Assembly (NCBI GenBank): GCA_964017065.1
Contig: OZ024789.1
Coordinates: 10,811,439 to 10,875,438, forward strand
Direction of reading: 5' to 3'
DNA: 64,000 nucleotides
DNA from: Haliclona indistincta
Lineage: Eukaryota; Porifera; Demospongiae; Haplosclerida; Chalinidae
Position 1 is the stretch's first letter. Each line of letters starts with the position of its first letter. The position numbers and the translations under genes are program-made. The notes under the pieces were generated by a model. It worked only from the letters and a program-made list of their open reading frames with translations. It was not told the origin of the DNA and made no database searches. This document shows, piece by piece, positions 1 through 12,027 of the stretch.

Positions 1-63
1 TTATGGACAATACAATACTACTAGTGAGCAGCCAGTGGCGTAAGTGGAAATATTCTCATCTCT

Positions 64-1960
64 CATGACCTGAGATAACTTTAACCCTTTAAGCCCTAAT
101 GACGCCATTTGGCGTCATACATACTTTAGCCTCGTCCCCTGCCATTAATTTTCGCAACGAAACGAACGAATAAGCGAAAATTAAGGCCTGGTATCTATTG
201 CATGGGTAATTGTGCGCATGCGCTACCTATGAAAACACGTGGCTTGCCTACTGATTGTCGATACAGGGCTGTATAAGGCCTGCTGTGCACAGCGTTGCTG
301 TAGTTACGCTGCTGACGAATGCAGCAACGTGGTAGACGCCAGATACTGGGTTTTCGAAGATACTCTGTGAATGATTGTATTTCAAACATGTCAGCACAGA
401 GTCACCATACACAGTAGAGACCGCGCGAACACAGACAGGACTTCGCTGCTCGTACTTGAGCACTAGATCCGCTTCTACAGGTTGCAACGCAGACAGTAGG
501 CCTCTTAGAGCGCCATTTTCACGTGAATATACGGGCTAATATCACAAACAAATATTCAAGTGTGAACGGATTCCCCAGATTCTGGGGAATCATGGCGAAT
601 GGTAAAAGGTCACCCTTGCAATAGATACCAGGCCCTTTTTTCGCGCTTCCGTTTTCGTTCGTCCGTTTCGTAAGCGAAAAAATTTGGCCTGGGGACGAGG
701 CTATACTACTGACATACTTCAGACAGCATAACTTTATGAAAAAGTGCTAAAATATCCCCAAATTAAGCCAAATTGAAGAATACAAATAACCGCAAAAAAT
801 TGACCGGTTTTAGGCGCACCCCCGTATTAGCGCCAGCATTTCTATGGCTTCAGTGCAAATTTCGCAACATTTGAGGAAAAAATGGCAGCCAAGACAAATT
901 TTGGACATTTTATGGCTTCGGGTGCTCGGAAAACACATTTTTGCGCATTCTCTATGATCTGGTCTACATTTTACCAGGAGTCCATAATCAACCGCGCCTA
1001 CTAAGAGTAGGAGTGTGAATCGCCCACGCTTTAATTGGATTTTCTGCCAGCGAACTGTCGCTAGCGGATATACTATTTTTAGCGCAGTTAGACCGCACCT
1101 CCTTGAACATGGGCAACCTGAGAGCAACTGTATGTACTCGTGAAAGCATCTGATAGCCTATCCAGCCACATCGTGGCGTCGCTAGATCACCTGTACGTTC
1201 GTGGTTCGGCTATCTGATTGTTTCGAAGCTGTTTATCGCTCGATCATACAACTGGATCCTTGGAGCTGCTGTGTTGACTTGTCAGCATAGCTGTTCCACT
1301 TCAGTTATGTGTTGTATCACGGCCACTAACCGTAACAACTACTGTTACAACTCAGGTAAGGAATGGAACTCTGAGAAACAGCTGACCAGTGATATAACAC
1401 GAAGCTTTGATGGAACGGAAGACAGCCACGCTCACGAGGATTGGCGAAGGCAACGACGGTCTTGTAAATCGAGCTAGAAATAGAGACCAGGATGCTTCCT
1501 CAGCGCTTAGATCATAGACAACTCTCTGTCTTCAGTATTGAGCTGCCATCTTCAAGCGCTAAAAATAGTATATCCGCTAGCGACAGTTCGCTGGCAGAAA
1601 ATCCAATTAAAGCGTGGGCGATTCACACTCCTACTCTTAGTAGGCGCGGTTAATTATGGACTCCTGATTTTACATTGACCAAAACCACTGCTATTTACAT
1701 GTACTTTTCAGTAGCCAGCCCCAAAATACTAACTTTGAGCAAAATTTGACGAGGTCGCTGCACTTTATCGGCTTCACTTTCGAAGTGGGAGGGGCATATC
1801 GACCGACTTGAGTGTGGGCAATTGCGGCTACTCACTGGCGTAAAAGGACGCAAATTTGAGACCAGTAGCACAAAAGACACACGAGATATTCACGATAGAA
1901 GTGGTCAGCCTTTACGAGGTTAAAATTTTTAGCAAGATAATTTAGTAATTAAAGGGTTAA
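64..1960. repeat. Intron of locus 1 filled by two fold-back repeats
   Basis: The intron between exons 15 and 16 is about 1.9 kb, against about 50-60 bases at other loci. It holds one inverted-repeat element at about 127-704, whose ends read TAGCCTCGTCCCC and its complement, and a second at about 975-1670, whose arms (about 110 bp each) are nearly perfect reverse complements beginning at AGGAGTCCATAAT. No coding sequence is evident in either. They look like non-autonomous fold-back or MITE-type insertions. Confidence 0.75.
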
Positions 1961-2409
1961 ATGCTGTTTTAGGTGCTGGCTACGATATGATATACATTTT
2001 ATTTGGGCATTCATATCTCCAGTGATACTTATAATTTTGATCAGTTTAAATACCAGTGATTTGTAAAATTATACATTCCTCTCTTGTTTTTGTTTAGGTC
2101 AATGTTGGGTTTCTAATCATGGCTCTTGTCATAATGTGTCGACACTTGAGGAAACAAAAAAATTAATCTGAAGCAGATCCACCGAAGTAAGAGAGCATGT
2201 ATTTTTTGCTGACTACAAATAATTGTATGCATACCTAATCAGATATTACTGAATTCATTTTCTCTAGACACTGGATACGGGTGGTCATTACATTGGTAGT
2301 TGTGATGGGTATAGCATGGATTGGTAATGTGCTCTTCTTTGATGTCAACCTAATCTTTGTTGCCTACATCATGACCATCTTCATTGTTTGTCAAGGAATC
2401 ATCATATTA

Positions 2410-4152
2410 GGGAGGCACGGTAGTGACTCCCTATGTAGGGATGAACGAGAAAACAAGATGGCGGCTACATACAATGTATTAGCGTTCAAACGCTGATATT
2501 TCGCCTGGTGTTGAATTTTATACATCTTTAGACACTTAGATCTGCTCTCTGGCGTTGCCCCATCTTACAGTAGCAAGGAGATTGATCGAAATTGTTACTA
2601 AAGTGACGAACCTGGAAACGGTGAAAATCGAGTTTCGTCATCTTCGTTTTCTTCTTATTCTTCTTTCTTCCACTCGCCTAGCGCCTTTACGCGAGCAGTG
2701 CCGAGACCAAAACATCCACGAACAGTCGTGAAATTCTCCTGGCATGTGCCTTTTGAGCTTTGTTTTTAGCGTAACGGCGATCTAAGTTCCGCGATTTCTC
2801 GATCGTGATCCATTGTCAGCTTAGTGTTAGACGCCATTATTGTGATTGCGCAATACGCACGTGACCAAGCAATGGGTAGCGCACGTGACCAAGCAGCTTA
2901 AGTTTAAGTATCGCTGCGCCGTGTGGATCACTATCACGGAGAACACACACCCGGCATTTGTCTGGAGTCTTCGAAGAACGGTAAGCTCGTGTAGGATCGC
3001 CATTCTGCACTTGCCAGATAATTATAACCGTCTACAAACGTTGCCTCGGAAGCCACACATAAGACGCCCTCCTTTTCTTCTTCCTACTCCTCCTGCTCCT
3101 CTATCCAACCCTCTCACTTCTAATCGAGCATTCTCTCACGTCTCTCTAATTTTTTCTCTACTTCTATCTTTTATTCTAGTTCTTTCTCTTCATTGAATGT
3201 TCCTGCCCTCATCGCCTTCTAAACTCTACTAAGCCTGTACTTAATTGTTGACCTCTTGCTAAGCCTGTACTTGTTTGACCTCTTGCTGTTCTACTGTTCT
3301 CTTGTTTACTGACCTGTTCACCTAACTTTGTTTGATTCTACCTCTCTACTATTACTTGTATTCGTGGCTGACCTCTACTAACTATCTACACTTGTGGCTA
3401 CTGATCAGTTTCACATATCTGGACTCATGCATGCTATTCTATCATCTTTGTATACTTAATTAATTTGTTTATTCATTTGGGTGCACACCTTGTATTAGCA
3501 TGCATTGCTATTTGTGTGTGTCCATGCAATTTGCTAAACTATTATATAAAAAAAAAAAAAAAACAAGTGTGGGCGGGGCTCGTATGCTCTGCATGCATGC
3601 GTAGGCGACTAGGCAGACCTGATACGTACAGCTTAACAATTTTAGCTACAAGTTTAAGAAAAGCCATCAACAACAGGAATACTAAACTAATGGTGGAAAC
3701 AAAGACTTCTCCGTACATGCATGATATTGAACTGGACTTCACTAAAAAGAAAAAAAGGACACAAACAAGAAATTAAAAGATTTCTATCGAAATCAAAAGG
3801 ATGTAGTGATGAAGAAATCTACCACTGGTTCACAATGTAAACCAACAAGGAACAAGCATAGAATGGTAACACGATTGACTTGCTAACAGACCATAGATCC
3901 CTACATCAGTGGCTGTATATAAGATCAATATTTTGTCACAAGCTGAATTCTATTGAAAGTGTCAGTCAACAGTAAATAGCTTACTAGCAATAGTCTGGCC
4001 ACAGCAGCCACTGATGTAGGGATCTATGGTCTGTTAGCAAGTCAATCGTGTTACCATTCTATGCTTGTTCCTTGTTGGTTTACATTGTGAACCAGTGGTA
4101 GATTTCTTCATCACTACATCCTTTTGATTTCGATAGAAATCTTTTAATTTCT
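2410..4152 (+). mobile_element. Composite fold-back element, copy a (splits exon 18 of locus 1)
   Basis: One end starts with a short hairpin-forming motif, GGGAGGCACGGTAGTGACTC. The other end carries two arms of about 147 bp in inverted orientation (3768-3914 and 4007-4153) that contain GATTTCGATAGAAATC-like sequence. The same end-to-end order occurs in three other copies in this window. This copy is longer than its relatives because of extra sequence at about 3030-3540. It interrupts the TM7 codons: receptor sequence stops at about 2407 and continues at about 4153. No transposase is encoded, so it is presumably non-autonomous. Confidence 0.8.
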
Positions 4153-4612
4153 TTTCATCTTGTTTGTACCTCTTTCAAAGCAGGTTTGTGTCTAAATCAT
4201 CACTTTCTTCACATAAAAAAAATTTACAGGTCAAAGATGCTTATTCAGAATGGTGGAGAAACAAGATACAGCAGTCATCATTTCTCAGCAAGATGTTTCT
4301 GTCTAAAAGTTCAACATTACGTACCAATGTCTGTGAGTACATCAACCAGGCTACACTGTATGATTTCATTATATGTGATCTCTATACCTAAAGGCAATTT
4401 CTTCCAACAAAAACTCTAAGAATAATGGAAATATTTATGTCAAAGCTCTTGGTACATGTGATTCATTAGGTAAGGTACCAGACACAAAGCTCTTATCTGG
4501 TCCACAATTCTCACCCTCAGAAAACAACCTAGTCACTATGAAGAAAGATTCCTTTGACAGAAGCAATTTTTTTCATGTTGATTCCGAAAATAATACACTC
4601 AATATGCAATAA

Positions 4613-5351
4613 ACACTTGAGATAATGTTCTATTTTGTAAGATAATCTTTCAATTTGAATTTGCCACTAATGGTCAAGGTGGCGGTGCAAGGACTTAATA
4701 TTCAAATTATTCATAGTTACATGGTTACATTATTGTGGTTGAATAACTATTTATAAACAAACCGATCTCCCATAAGAGTATGGCAGAAATAATACACGGA
4801 TGGTTTGTACACGTTTTCTCGACTTCTGAGCAAGAGATCGACGCGCTGTAAACGCAGTGCTATTCAGTAGCATCTTGCGCACAAACGTACAGAGCGAATT
4901 TTCGTAATAGCGCTTACTTTTTTTACAGCGTAGTTTTTTCTAGTGCACGAACGCTGCTTTGCTACCTTCGCGAACGAATATCGACAAATCGCTCTGTACG
5001 TTTCTGCGCAAGATGGTACTGAATAGTACTGCGTTTACAGCGCGTCGATCTCTAGCTCAGAAGTCGAGAAAACGTGTACAAACCATGTAGCAGAAGCGAG
5101 GTCTTTTGTGCGTACCCGAGAGCGTCACCAGCTCGCCATAGCTGCACGGCAGGTAGTGTTAGACTTGGTCTAATCAATAAAAGCACTTTTGTGCATATAT
5201 GCTAAGCAGAAAACAAGATGCAGCACATCAAAGTCCCCCATAAATTCATGCACCGCCCCCTTAAATTCTTACGGAGTGCAGTAGACTGCAATCAACGTTA
5301 ACTGAGGTCGTGCAATGATGAAGACACTTGCCGCCATCTACTTTGCAATGA
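4613..5351. repeat. Intergenic region with a fold-back repeat
   Basis: Between loci 1 and 2 lies an inverted repeat with arms at about 4799-4900 and 4985-5088. The outer ends read ATGGTTTGTACACG and its complement, and the arms share TTTTCTCGACTTCTGAGC. I see no gene here. Exon 1 (signal peptide) of locus 2 would be expected near 5310-5350; an ATG at 5314 opens a short hydrophobic frame but does not join exon 2 in frame. Confidence 0.6.
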
Positions 5352-8300
5352 CTCAGTCTCAATTATACCACATCGGGACTGTGCAATAATCATTCTCGTC
5401 CTACAGTTGTATTTAGCACAAGCCACACGTTGGGACCGCCAGAAAATCACTAGTTCATTTTCAGATTGGACTCCGTTGCTGGTTTACACAGGTGACTAAT
5501 TATAGATGTTGATCTTATAAAACATGATTGTTTTCAATGTGTACATGTATAGATTTAGGTTGTAACTTTCACCAAGTTATTACACTACCTGATGTCAGAA
5601 ATGGTAATAGTGATCGATACAAATTCAGAGTTCAACTCAGTTGTGCTGATTCTTGTCACTGTGTTGAAATTGGTAGTGTGACTGGGCCTTACAGAGAAAG
5701 CATACTTGAGGAGTGGGAATACCTTCGGAATTGTCACGACATGCTCTGTGCAAATGCTAAAATATCAATAAGTTTTGAATCTAAACAATTTCAATTGCAA
5801 GATTCGCAATCGGCCATAGAACCGACAGAAATTGACTATTCATGTACTATTGGAAGTGATTGTTAAGATGGTATCATTTTTCCTGCCTCGTACTCTGCAT
5901 GTGTTGCTACGACGTCACTTGTCTCCTATACCACACCATCAGTAACTCCAATCTTCACGAGAAGCATCCTCTCAACTGTTACATCTTCCACTAATGCTCT
6001 CCCTTCACTGACAACTAAGAACTTCAGCTCAACTTCTACTCTCAGCATTTTCCCCACATCAACAGAAAATATAACATCACCCACTAAAATAGTATTCACT
6101 ATTTTTAACTCATCAACTGAAGAGCTTCCCAGCATCACTATGATATTAACTGCTGTATCACCTGCAACCACTTCCAAGGATCAGATGGAAACTGCAATAG
6201 TTGAAACTACAGCTGCTGATGAAGAAACTATCATTCCTTCATCAACAATGGTTGAAACTACAGCTGCTAATGAAGAAACTATCACTCCTTCTTCGACAAT
6301 ATTCTGTTCTGAAGACGGGATTTGGAAGCAGACCACAGCATGTACAACTACCACACTGCAAGTCTGTTCACCTGTTCATAAGACAGATGGTTAGTATAAA
6401 TATACACAACAGCTGACCATATTTGCATCCTCTTTAATTAATTGCTTGTTGTTCAAGAAAAATAATTATTTTGTATATAGGTACTCGTGAATGTTATTGT
6501 AATGGAACATGGGGACCTGAACCATGTCAAGCAACTATTGGACAAGTAGAGAAATTGGTATGTTAATGAATAGAGTTTGCTGTATATTATGTTTCTTGTC
6601 ATTATTTAGATTTCCGATGAAAATGTTGAACTAGGCCTCGAGTTGTTACTTGAGATACCACCTGAAGCCATCAACAACACTCAGAGACTGGATGTGTTGA
6701 AACGTGCTTTCAAAACAATATCAGACTTGGATGAACAATTGAATGAGTCTTTTGTACAGGTATAGCTATATCAACATTATACTTAGAAACTGTTTGACAA
6801 TTAACTACAGACAGCTATCGAGATTGTTGACACAAGCCCAATTGAGGTATAGTAAACACATGATGTATAAACATGTACCTTGCTGATTTTTGATTACGCA
6901 TTGCATTGTATGAATTCTACAGAGTGATCCAGAACCCTTGTTGTTGTCTATTCTGGATATGATAGCTCTTGGTCTTGACAGCAGCAATGACAGTGTAATC
7001 TCAACAGCTGATGAATCTATAGGTCTGTTAGTGTAGTTCAATGATGACACAAAAATGAAGTGTTGTTGTATATCACTGCAGTGTTGAGAGTGAGGGAAGT
7101 GTTTCCTGGCAGTGGTCGTGTACTGGGAATACAGGTTGTCAATAACTACATTAGTCTGCCTGGAGAACTGTTTGAGAACTTGAATCAATCAGGTATTAAA
7201 AACGATGAAAGACACAAGTACACATATAAACTGGAACCTTTTTAGAGCTTGTGGCATCTTTCTATTTTGAAAACATATCTCATCTGCTTCCAGGAAGAAA
7301 GTAAAACCTATCAGCACACACTTGCAATTGACAAATTAAACAGCTTGTGATACCTGTTTGTTTTTCAACTCAGCCTGATTTCTCCAGTTATCTCATCCAT
7401 TCTCAGCTGCACTGATTGTCGTACCAGCAACCTAACAAAGAATGTAACCATACTCTTTGACTTGCCTCCAAGAATGAACAATGCCAAAGTTGAATGTGTG
7501 TTTGTTGACTTGAGGTACAGCAAAGCTATTAGGAATCTGATACAAAGCTTATTTTTCTTATACAGCAATGGAGTAAATAAGACCAAATTTTGGAATACCA
7601 GTGGATGCACGACAGTGGAATATGAGAACGGCTCAGTAATGTGTTCATGTAACCATCTCACACACTTTGCCATTCTTCTAAGTCCTGGTACAGAGGTATG
7701 TAACTAGACAACACAACGAATGTTATTATAGCTATTGGCTACATATCCTCTTAACTAGATTCCTACAGTACATCAGAAAGTACTGACAGTAATAGGACAA
7801 GTGTTTGTGTCTATTTCACTGGTGTTCCTGTTGCTCACTATCCTGGCATTTGTACTACAAAAGTTAGTCAAAGACTATGATGTTTATGCATTTGTTGTCA
7901 CCTACTCACTGTAATAATATTTACAAACAGGTCACTATGGAACATGCGTAACTAATTATTCACTGTATGTTGTGTGCCAACTTGATTGCTGCCCAGCCCG
8001 TGTTTGTAGTGGGTGTGGAGAGAACTGAGAATGAGGTAAAGAGTGTCCTCCTGTCCTCTCACTGATCATTCACTCTCCTGCACACAGGCTGTCTGTTCAG
8101 CCATTGCTGTGTTGTTCCACTACCTGTTCCTGGTGGTGTTCATGTGGATGCTAATGGAGGGTGTGGTCTTGTACTTAGTATTAGTCAAAGTGTTTGTCAA
8201 GCATCAAATTAAGCGCTACATTATTGCCTTTACTATATCAAGCTATGGTTAGTAAAATGATAGCTACATGATAAAATCTATTGTATATGCAGGAATCCCA

Positions 8301-11057
8301 TTTCTATACATGTTAGTGGTGGTGCCTCTTGGATATAGTCAACACTGATGATATCGGACACCATTACGGACAATACAATGCTCAAAAAGGAGACCTACTA
8401 GCGTATGTATATGCACGTGAAGCTTCATTACTTAGAAAATTAATTATTAACGTTAACTTGATAATAGATGCTGGTTGCGATATGACACACACTTTGTGTG
8501 GGCTTACATTGCTCCAGTCATTCTTATCATTCTGGTTAGTATTGTTACAAATCAGTTCAGTACATTATTATTCCTTTAGGTAAATATAGGGTTTCTGATC
8601 ATGGCAGTTGTTGTATTGTACCATTTAGCAAAAGTGAAAGATGAGGCTAAAAATTATAACTCAAACTCAACTAGGTATAATGATATTTTTAACTGAATGC
8701 AGATTTCATCAAGATTATAGGTACTGGATAAAGATGGTCATTACATTGGTAGTTGTGATGGGTATAGCATGGATTGGTAATGTGCTCTTCTTTGATGTCA
8801 ACCTAATCTTCATTGCCTACATCATGACCATCTTCATTGCTGGTCAAGGAATCATCATATTCATCTTGTTTGTACCTCTCTCAAAGCAGGTTTGAGCTGT
8901 TTTAACTTTGTGCATAACTATTCTTTATTAACCCATGCAGGTAAGAGATGCTTATGCAAAGTGGTGGAGAATCAAAAAGCAACAGTCACCATTACTCAGC
9001 CCATTTCCAATGAAAAGTTCATCATTACCACTATCGGTATTTTACTTTAATTTACAAAAAAAAACCTGTATTCCTTACTGATGTGCAGACGGATTCCTCC
9101 AACAAGAGTTCCATGGGTGAAAACATCTATTCCAACAGTGTTGCTTTGGGTACATTTGATTCAGGTAAAGGATGGTTTGTAATGTCCATGACACAGTAGC
9201 TTGAACTGTGTTGCAATATCAGTTAAAATTCTATTGCTACACAATCTAAGGTACTATTTTTGCGGTTTGTAGGATTTTTGCACTTTGCAGGTACTAAATT
9301 TCACGGTTCTAGTTTGCTGTGTTAAAAAAATAAAAATAAACGACTGTTGCTGGCTTTGAACTCAATCATAATAGAAAAAACAAACAAGTAACATGCTGGA
9401 TTCGAACCGTGCACCCTACTGAAATTAATGCTGATATTCACTATTCACTAAGATAGAAACAAAATTAATTTCTATATCTCTTTTAAATTGACGCAACGTA
9501 GCACGAGCTTGCTACTGCATCATGTTGTAGGTTTTCTATCGTAAGACTATTATTATGTTAATACATGCCCAATCACTCAATTGAGCAAAATTATCTGCCT
9601 TTTTGTGTAAATAAGTACTACAAACTATTACTAGTTATTATTACTAAGCTGTACATATTTTAAGTAGTATACAGTGAATGGTGTAATTGTCTCAATAGTA
9701 AGCTATTGTTATTATTACAAGAAAATAAAAAGATTTCTAACGAAATCAAAAGGATGTAGGGATAAAGAAATCTGCTACTGGTCCACAATGTAAACCAACA
9801 AGGAGCAAGCATGGAATGGTAACACGATTGACTTGCTAACAGACCATAGATCCCTACATCAGTGGCTGTACATAACATTTTGACTATACTATAATTATTT
9901 TGTCACAAGCTAAATTCAATTCAATGCATGTCAGGTGTCAGTCAATAGCAACTAGCAGAACTGCTGTAGTCAGCCACTGATGTAGGGATCTATGGTCTGT
10001 TAGCAAGTCAATCGTGTTACCATTCCATGCTTGCTCCTTGTTGGTTTACATTGTGGACCAGTAGCAGATTTCTTTATCCCTACATCCTTTTGATTTCGTT
10101 AGAAATCTTTTTATTTTCTTGTTTGTGTCCTTTTTTCTTTTACAGTGAGTTTCAAATTTTTGGTGCAGTTCGAATTCGGCAAGATAATAACTATTATTAT
10201 TATTATTATTTGAGCTTTACAGTGCATCTCTTTTTTGTTTCCATCATTGTTTTGGTTTGCTTTTCTTGATAATTGCTTTTTAACTTGTAGCTCCTAAATA
10301 CTGAAACTAGTTCACGCATTTATGCATGCTGAAGCCTGGATGCACAGCATACGAGCCCCGCCCACTCTGGTTTAGAATTTTCTGAATGGCTGTGATACTA
10401 TCTGGCAAGCAGCAGAACGGTGATACTACACGAGCTTACTCTGTGAGTTGTTCTTCGAAGACTCCAGACGCCAATATGCGCTCTCCATACGGCGATACTC
10501 TACAAGTGTGTTTGGTCACGTGCGTATTACGTAATCACAATAATGGCGTCAAACACTCAGCTGACAACTGTTCGTGATCGTGAGCTCGTCAAATGTATAT
10601 CGTCGTTTCGCTAAAAACTAAGTTCAAAAGGCACATGCCAGGAGAATTTCACGACTGTTCGTGGGTGTTTTGGTCTCGACACTGCTCGCGTAAAGGCGCT
10701 AGGCGAGTTGAAGAAAGAAAGAAAGAAAACGAAGATGACGAAAGTCGATTTTCACCGTTTCCAGGTTCGTCACTTTAGCAACAATTTCGAGCACTCTCCT
10801 TGCTACTGTAAGATGGGGCAACGCCAGATAGCAGATCTAAGTATCTATGGACGTATAAAATTCATCACCAGGCGAAATATCAGCGTTTGAACGCTAATAC
10901 ATTGTATGTAGCCGCCATCTTGTTTTCTCGTTCATCCCTACATAGGGAGACACTACCGTGTCTCCCTAATAATTATTTTCTATTATTTATTCTAGATGAC
11001 AGTCAAAGTACCTTGAAGTCGAAACAAAGTGATTCTCTTGAAGATGCTGACACTTGA
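5352..11057 (+). pseudogene. aGPCR locus 2 (type I), 20 exons recognisable, disabled
   Basis: Receptor of the same plan as locus 3: ectodomain exons to 6389; HRM-like exon 4 at 6481-6557; GAIN-like exons 5-10 at 6610-6759, 6811-6846, 6923-7022, 7082-7192, 7246-7300 and 7374-7514; GPS exon 7566-7695; TM1 7759-7862; TM2 7931-8035; TM3-4 8088-8247; later exons 8293-8402, 8468-8534, 8580-8674, 8721-8889, 8941-9036, 9089-9164 and 10996-11057. Disablements: exon 2 (about 5352-5490) needs a frame change; exon 3 has an in-frame TAA at 5864-5866 with the frame continuing to 6389; exon 13 has two extra bases giving a stop in TM2; exon 15 lacks two bases. Intron 20 carries a 1.25-kb fold-back element. 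The last exon keeps the full tail ending in LEDADT. Confidence 0.88.
9718..10966 (-). mobile_element. Composite fold-back element, copy b (intron 20 of locus 2)
   Basis: Same family as the element at 2410-4152, in the opposite orientation. It starts CAAGAAAATAAAAAG with two arms of about 150 bp in inverted orientation (9718-9868 and about 9970-10121), contains a GAAA-rich run at about 10714, and ends in a GACACTACCGTGTCTCCC hairpin. TA flanks both ends (9716-9717 and 10967-10968), which suggests a TA target duplication when compared with the empty intron of loci 3, 5 and 9. No transposase is seen. Confidence 0.82.
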
Positions 11058-12027
11058 TAATAATGATATTCACAATCTGATCACAATAATGATTAATTTT
11101 GAACATGCATTTCAGTTTAGCCACGGTCTTTTCAATAATAATTATTAATTTTTATATCACCATTTTGCATAGCATACTAAGTGAGCATTATTTAGATATG
11201 GCGCTGAAATCAAACTCGGCTTACGACTATGTAATAAAACTTCCTTAGCTGCATATAATTATGATTCTGACACATGTATTGAATGTTGCACTGACTAGTA
11301 TCACCATAAAATTATACTGCTGCATGGGACGCTTGCTTGGACATGGTTATAATATTCGACCCTACACAGCAATAGCTGAAAAGTTCCAAATCTCTGAGTG
11401 TCAGTTGGAATCAAATTTAATTGTTGTTGCATGTACATTGTAGGCACTCGCGAGTGTTATTGCATGTAAACATGAGGTCCTGAACCATGACAAGTAACTA
11501 TTAGACAAGTAGAAAAAATTGGTATGTGCAATGAATCAATTTTTGCAACTGATCTTTTGTTAAGATTTTAGAAGGAACTGTTGAACAAGGTCTCGAACTG
11601 TTGAACTACCACCGAGCAGCATCAACAACACACAGAGACTGGAAGTATTGACAAGTGCATTTAAAATGATATCAAAATTGAACGGTTCAGAACAAGTCTT
11701 TGTAGAGGTAAAGTTAGTAGAGTCACCAATAATCAATAGAGATGATAAAATTGTTTTTTTAGACTGCTATAAAAGTCGTTGACACAGTTCCAATTGATGA
11801 GGTAATAATACTAAGTGATTATAGCTCCATATGACAGGAGCTCTATATGATCGTAGTTATGCATGTTTGACAATAATATAATATTATACGGCACTGTCTC
11901 GAGCATACACTTCAGTAGTACTGAAAAAGATTTCATGCCAGGTTGCGGCGTGGTTAGCCCACTCATTGTTGTGTGAGAGAGATCCTTCCGGAGACTATCA
12001 GTATTTCGCAAGTAACTCGACCCTACC
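11058..12027 (+). pseudogene. Spacer with relic aGPCR exons 4-6
   Basis: After the stop of locus 2 there is about 380 bases of AT-rich spacer. Three decayed exons follow in order: exon 4 (about 11444-11521; the Cys-rich CYC motif is kept but a stop follows), exon 5 (11565 to about 11707; four bases missing, so shifted) and exon 6 (about 11763-11802). They match exons 4-6 of the receptors and still carry splice-like borders. The same relic follows locus 5 (27143), and a longer one follows locus 3 (17799). Confidence 0.78.

Larger units (their letters stand above)
1..4612 (+). pseudogene. aGPCR locus 1, 3' end only (exons 15-20), broken
   Basis: This is the 3' part of an adhesion GPCR. Exon 15 ends at 39, exon 16 (TM5, CWLRYDIHFIWAF) is 1973-2039, exon 17 is 2098-2186, exon 18 (TM6-7) starts at 2268 and is cut at about 2407, resumes at about 4153 and ends at 4182, exon 19 is 4230 to about 4340, and exon 20 starts at 4394. 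Three lesions are visible: the donor after exon 16 reads GA instead of GT, exon 17 has a TAA at 2164-2166, and a 1.7-kb fold-back element splits exon 18. Beyond exon 20 the frame reads through the usual donor to a TAA at 4610-4612, giving a longer tail than the other loci. TM5 and the following loop resemble type II loci but are more diverged. The 5' part lies outside the window. Confidence 0.85.

Noticed and set aside
810..1127. Minus-strand open frame of 105 codons
   Set aside because: It lies in the arm of a fold-back repeat within a receptor intron and shows no domain or splice pattern.
7365..7707. Minus-strand frames opposite the GPS exon
   Set aside because: Antisense shadows of receptor exons 10-11; the same shadows recur at every locus.
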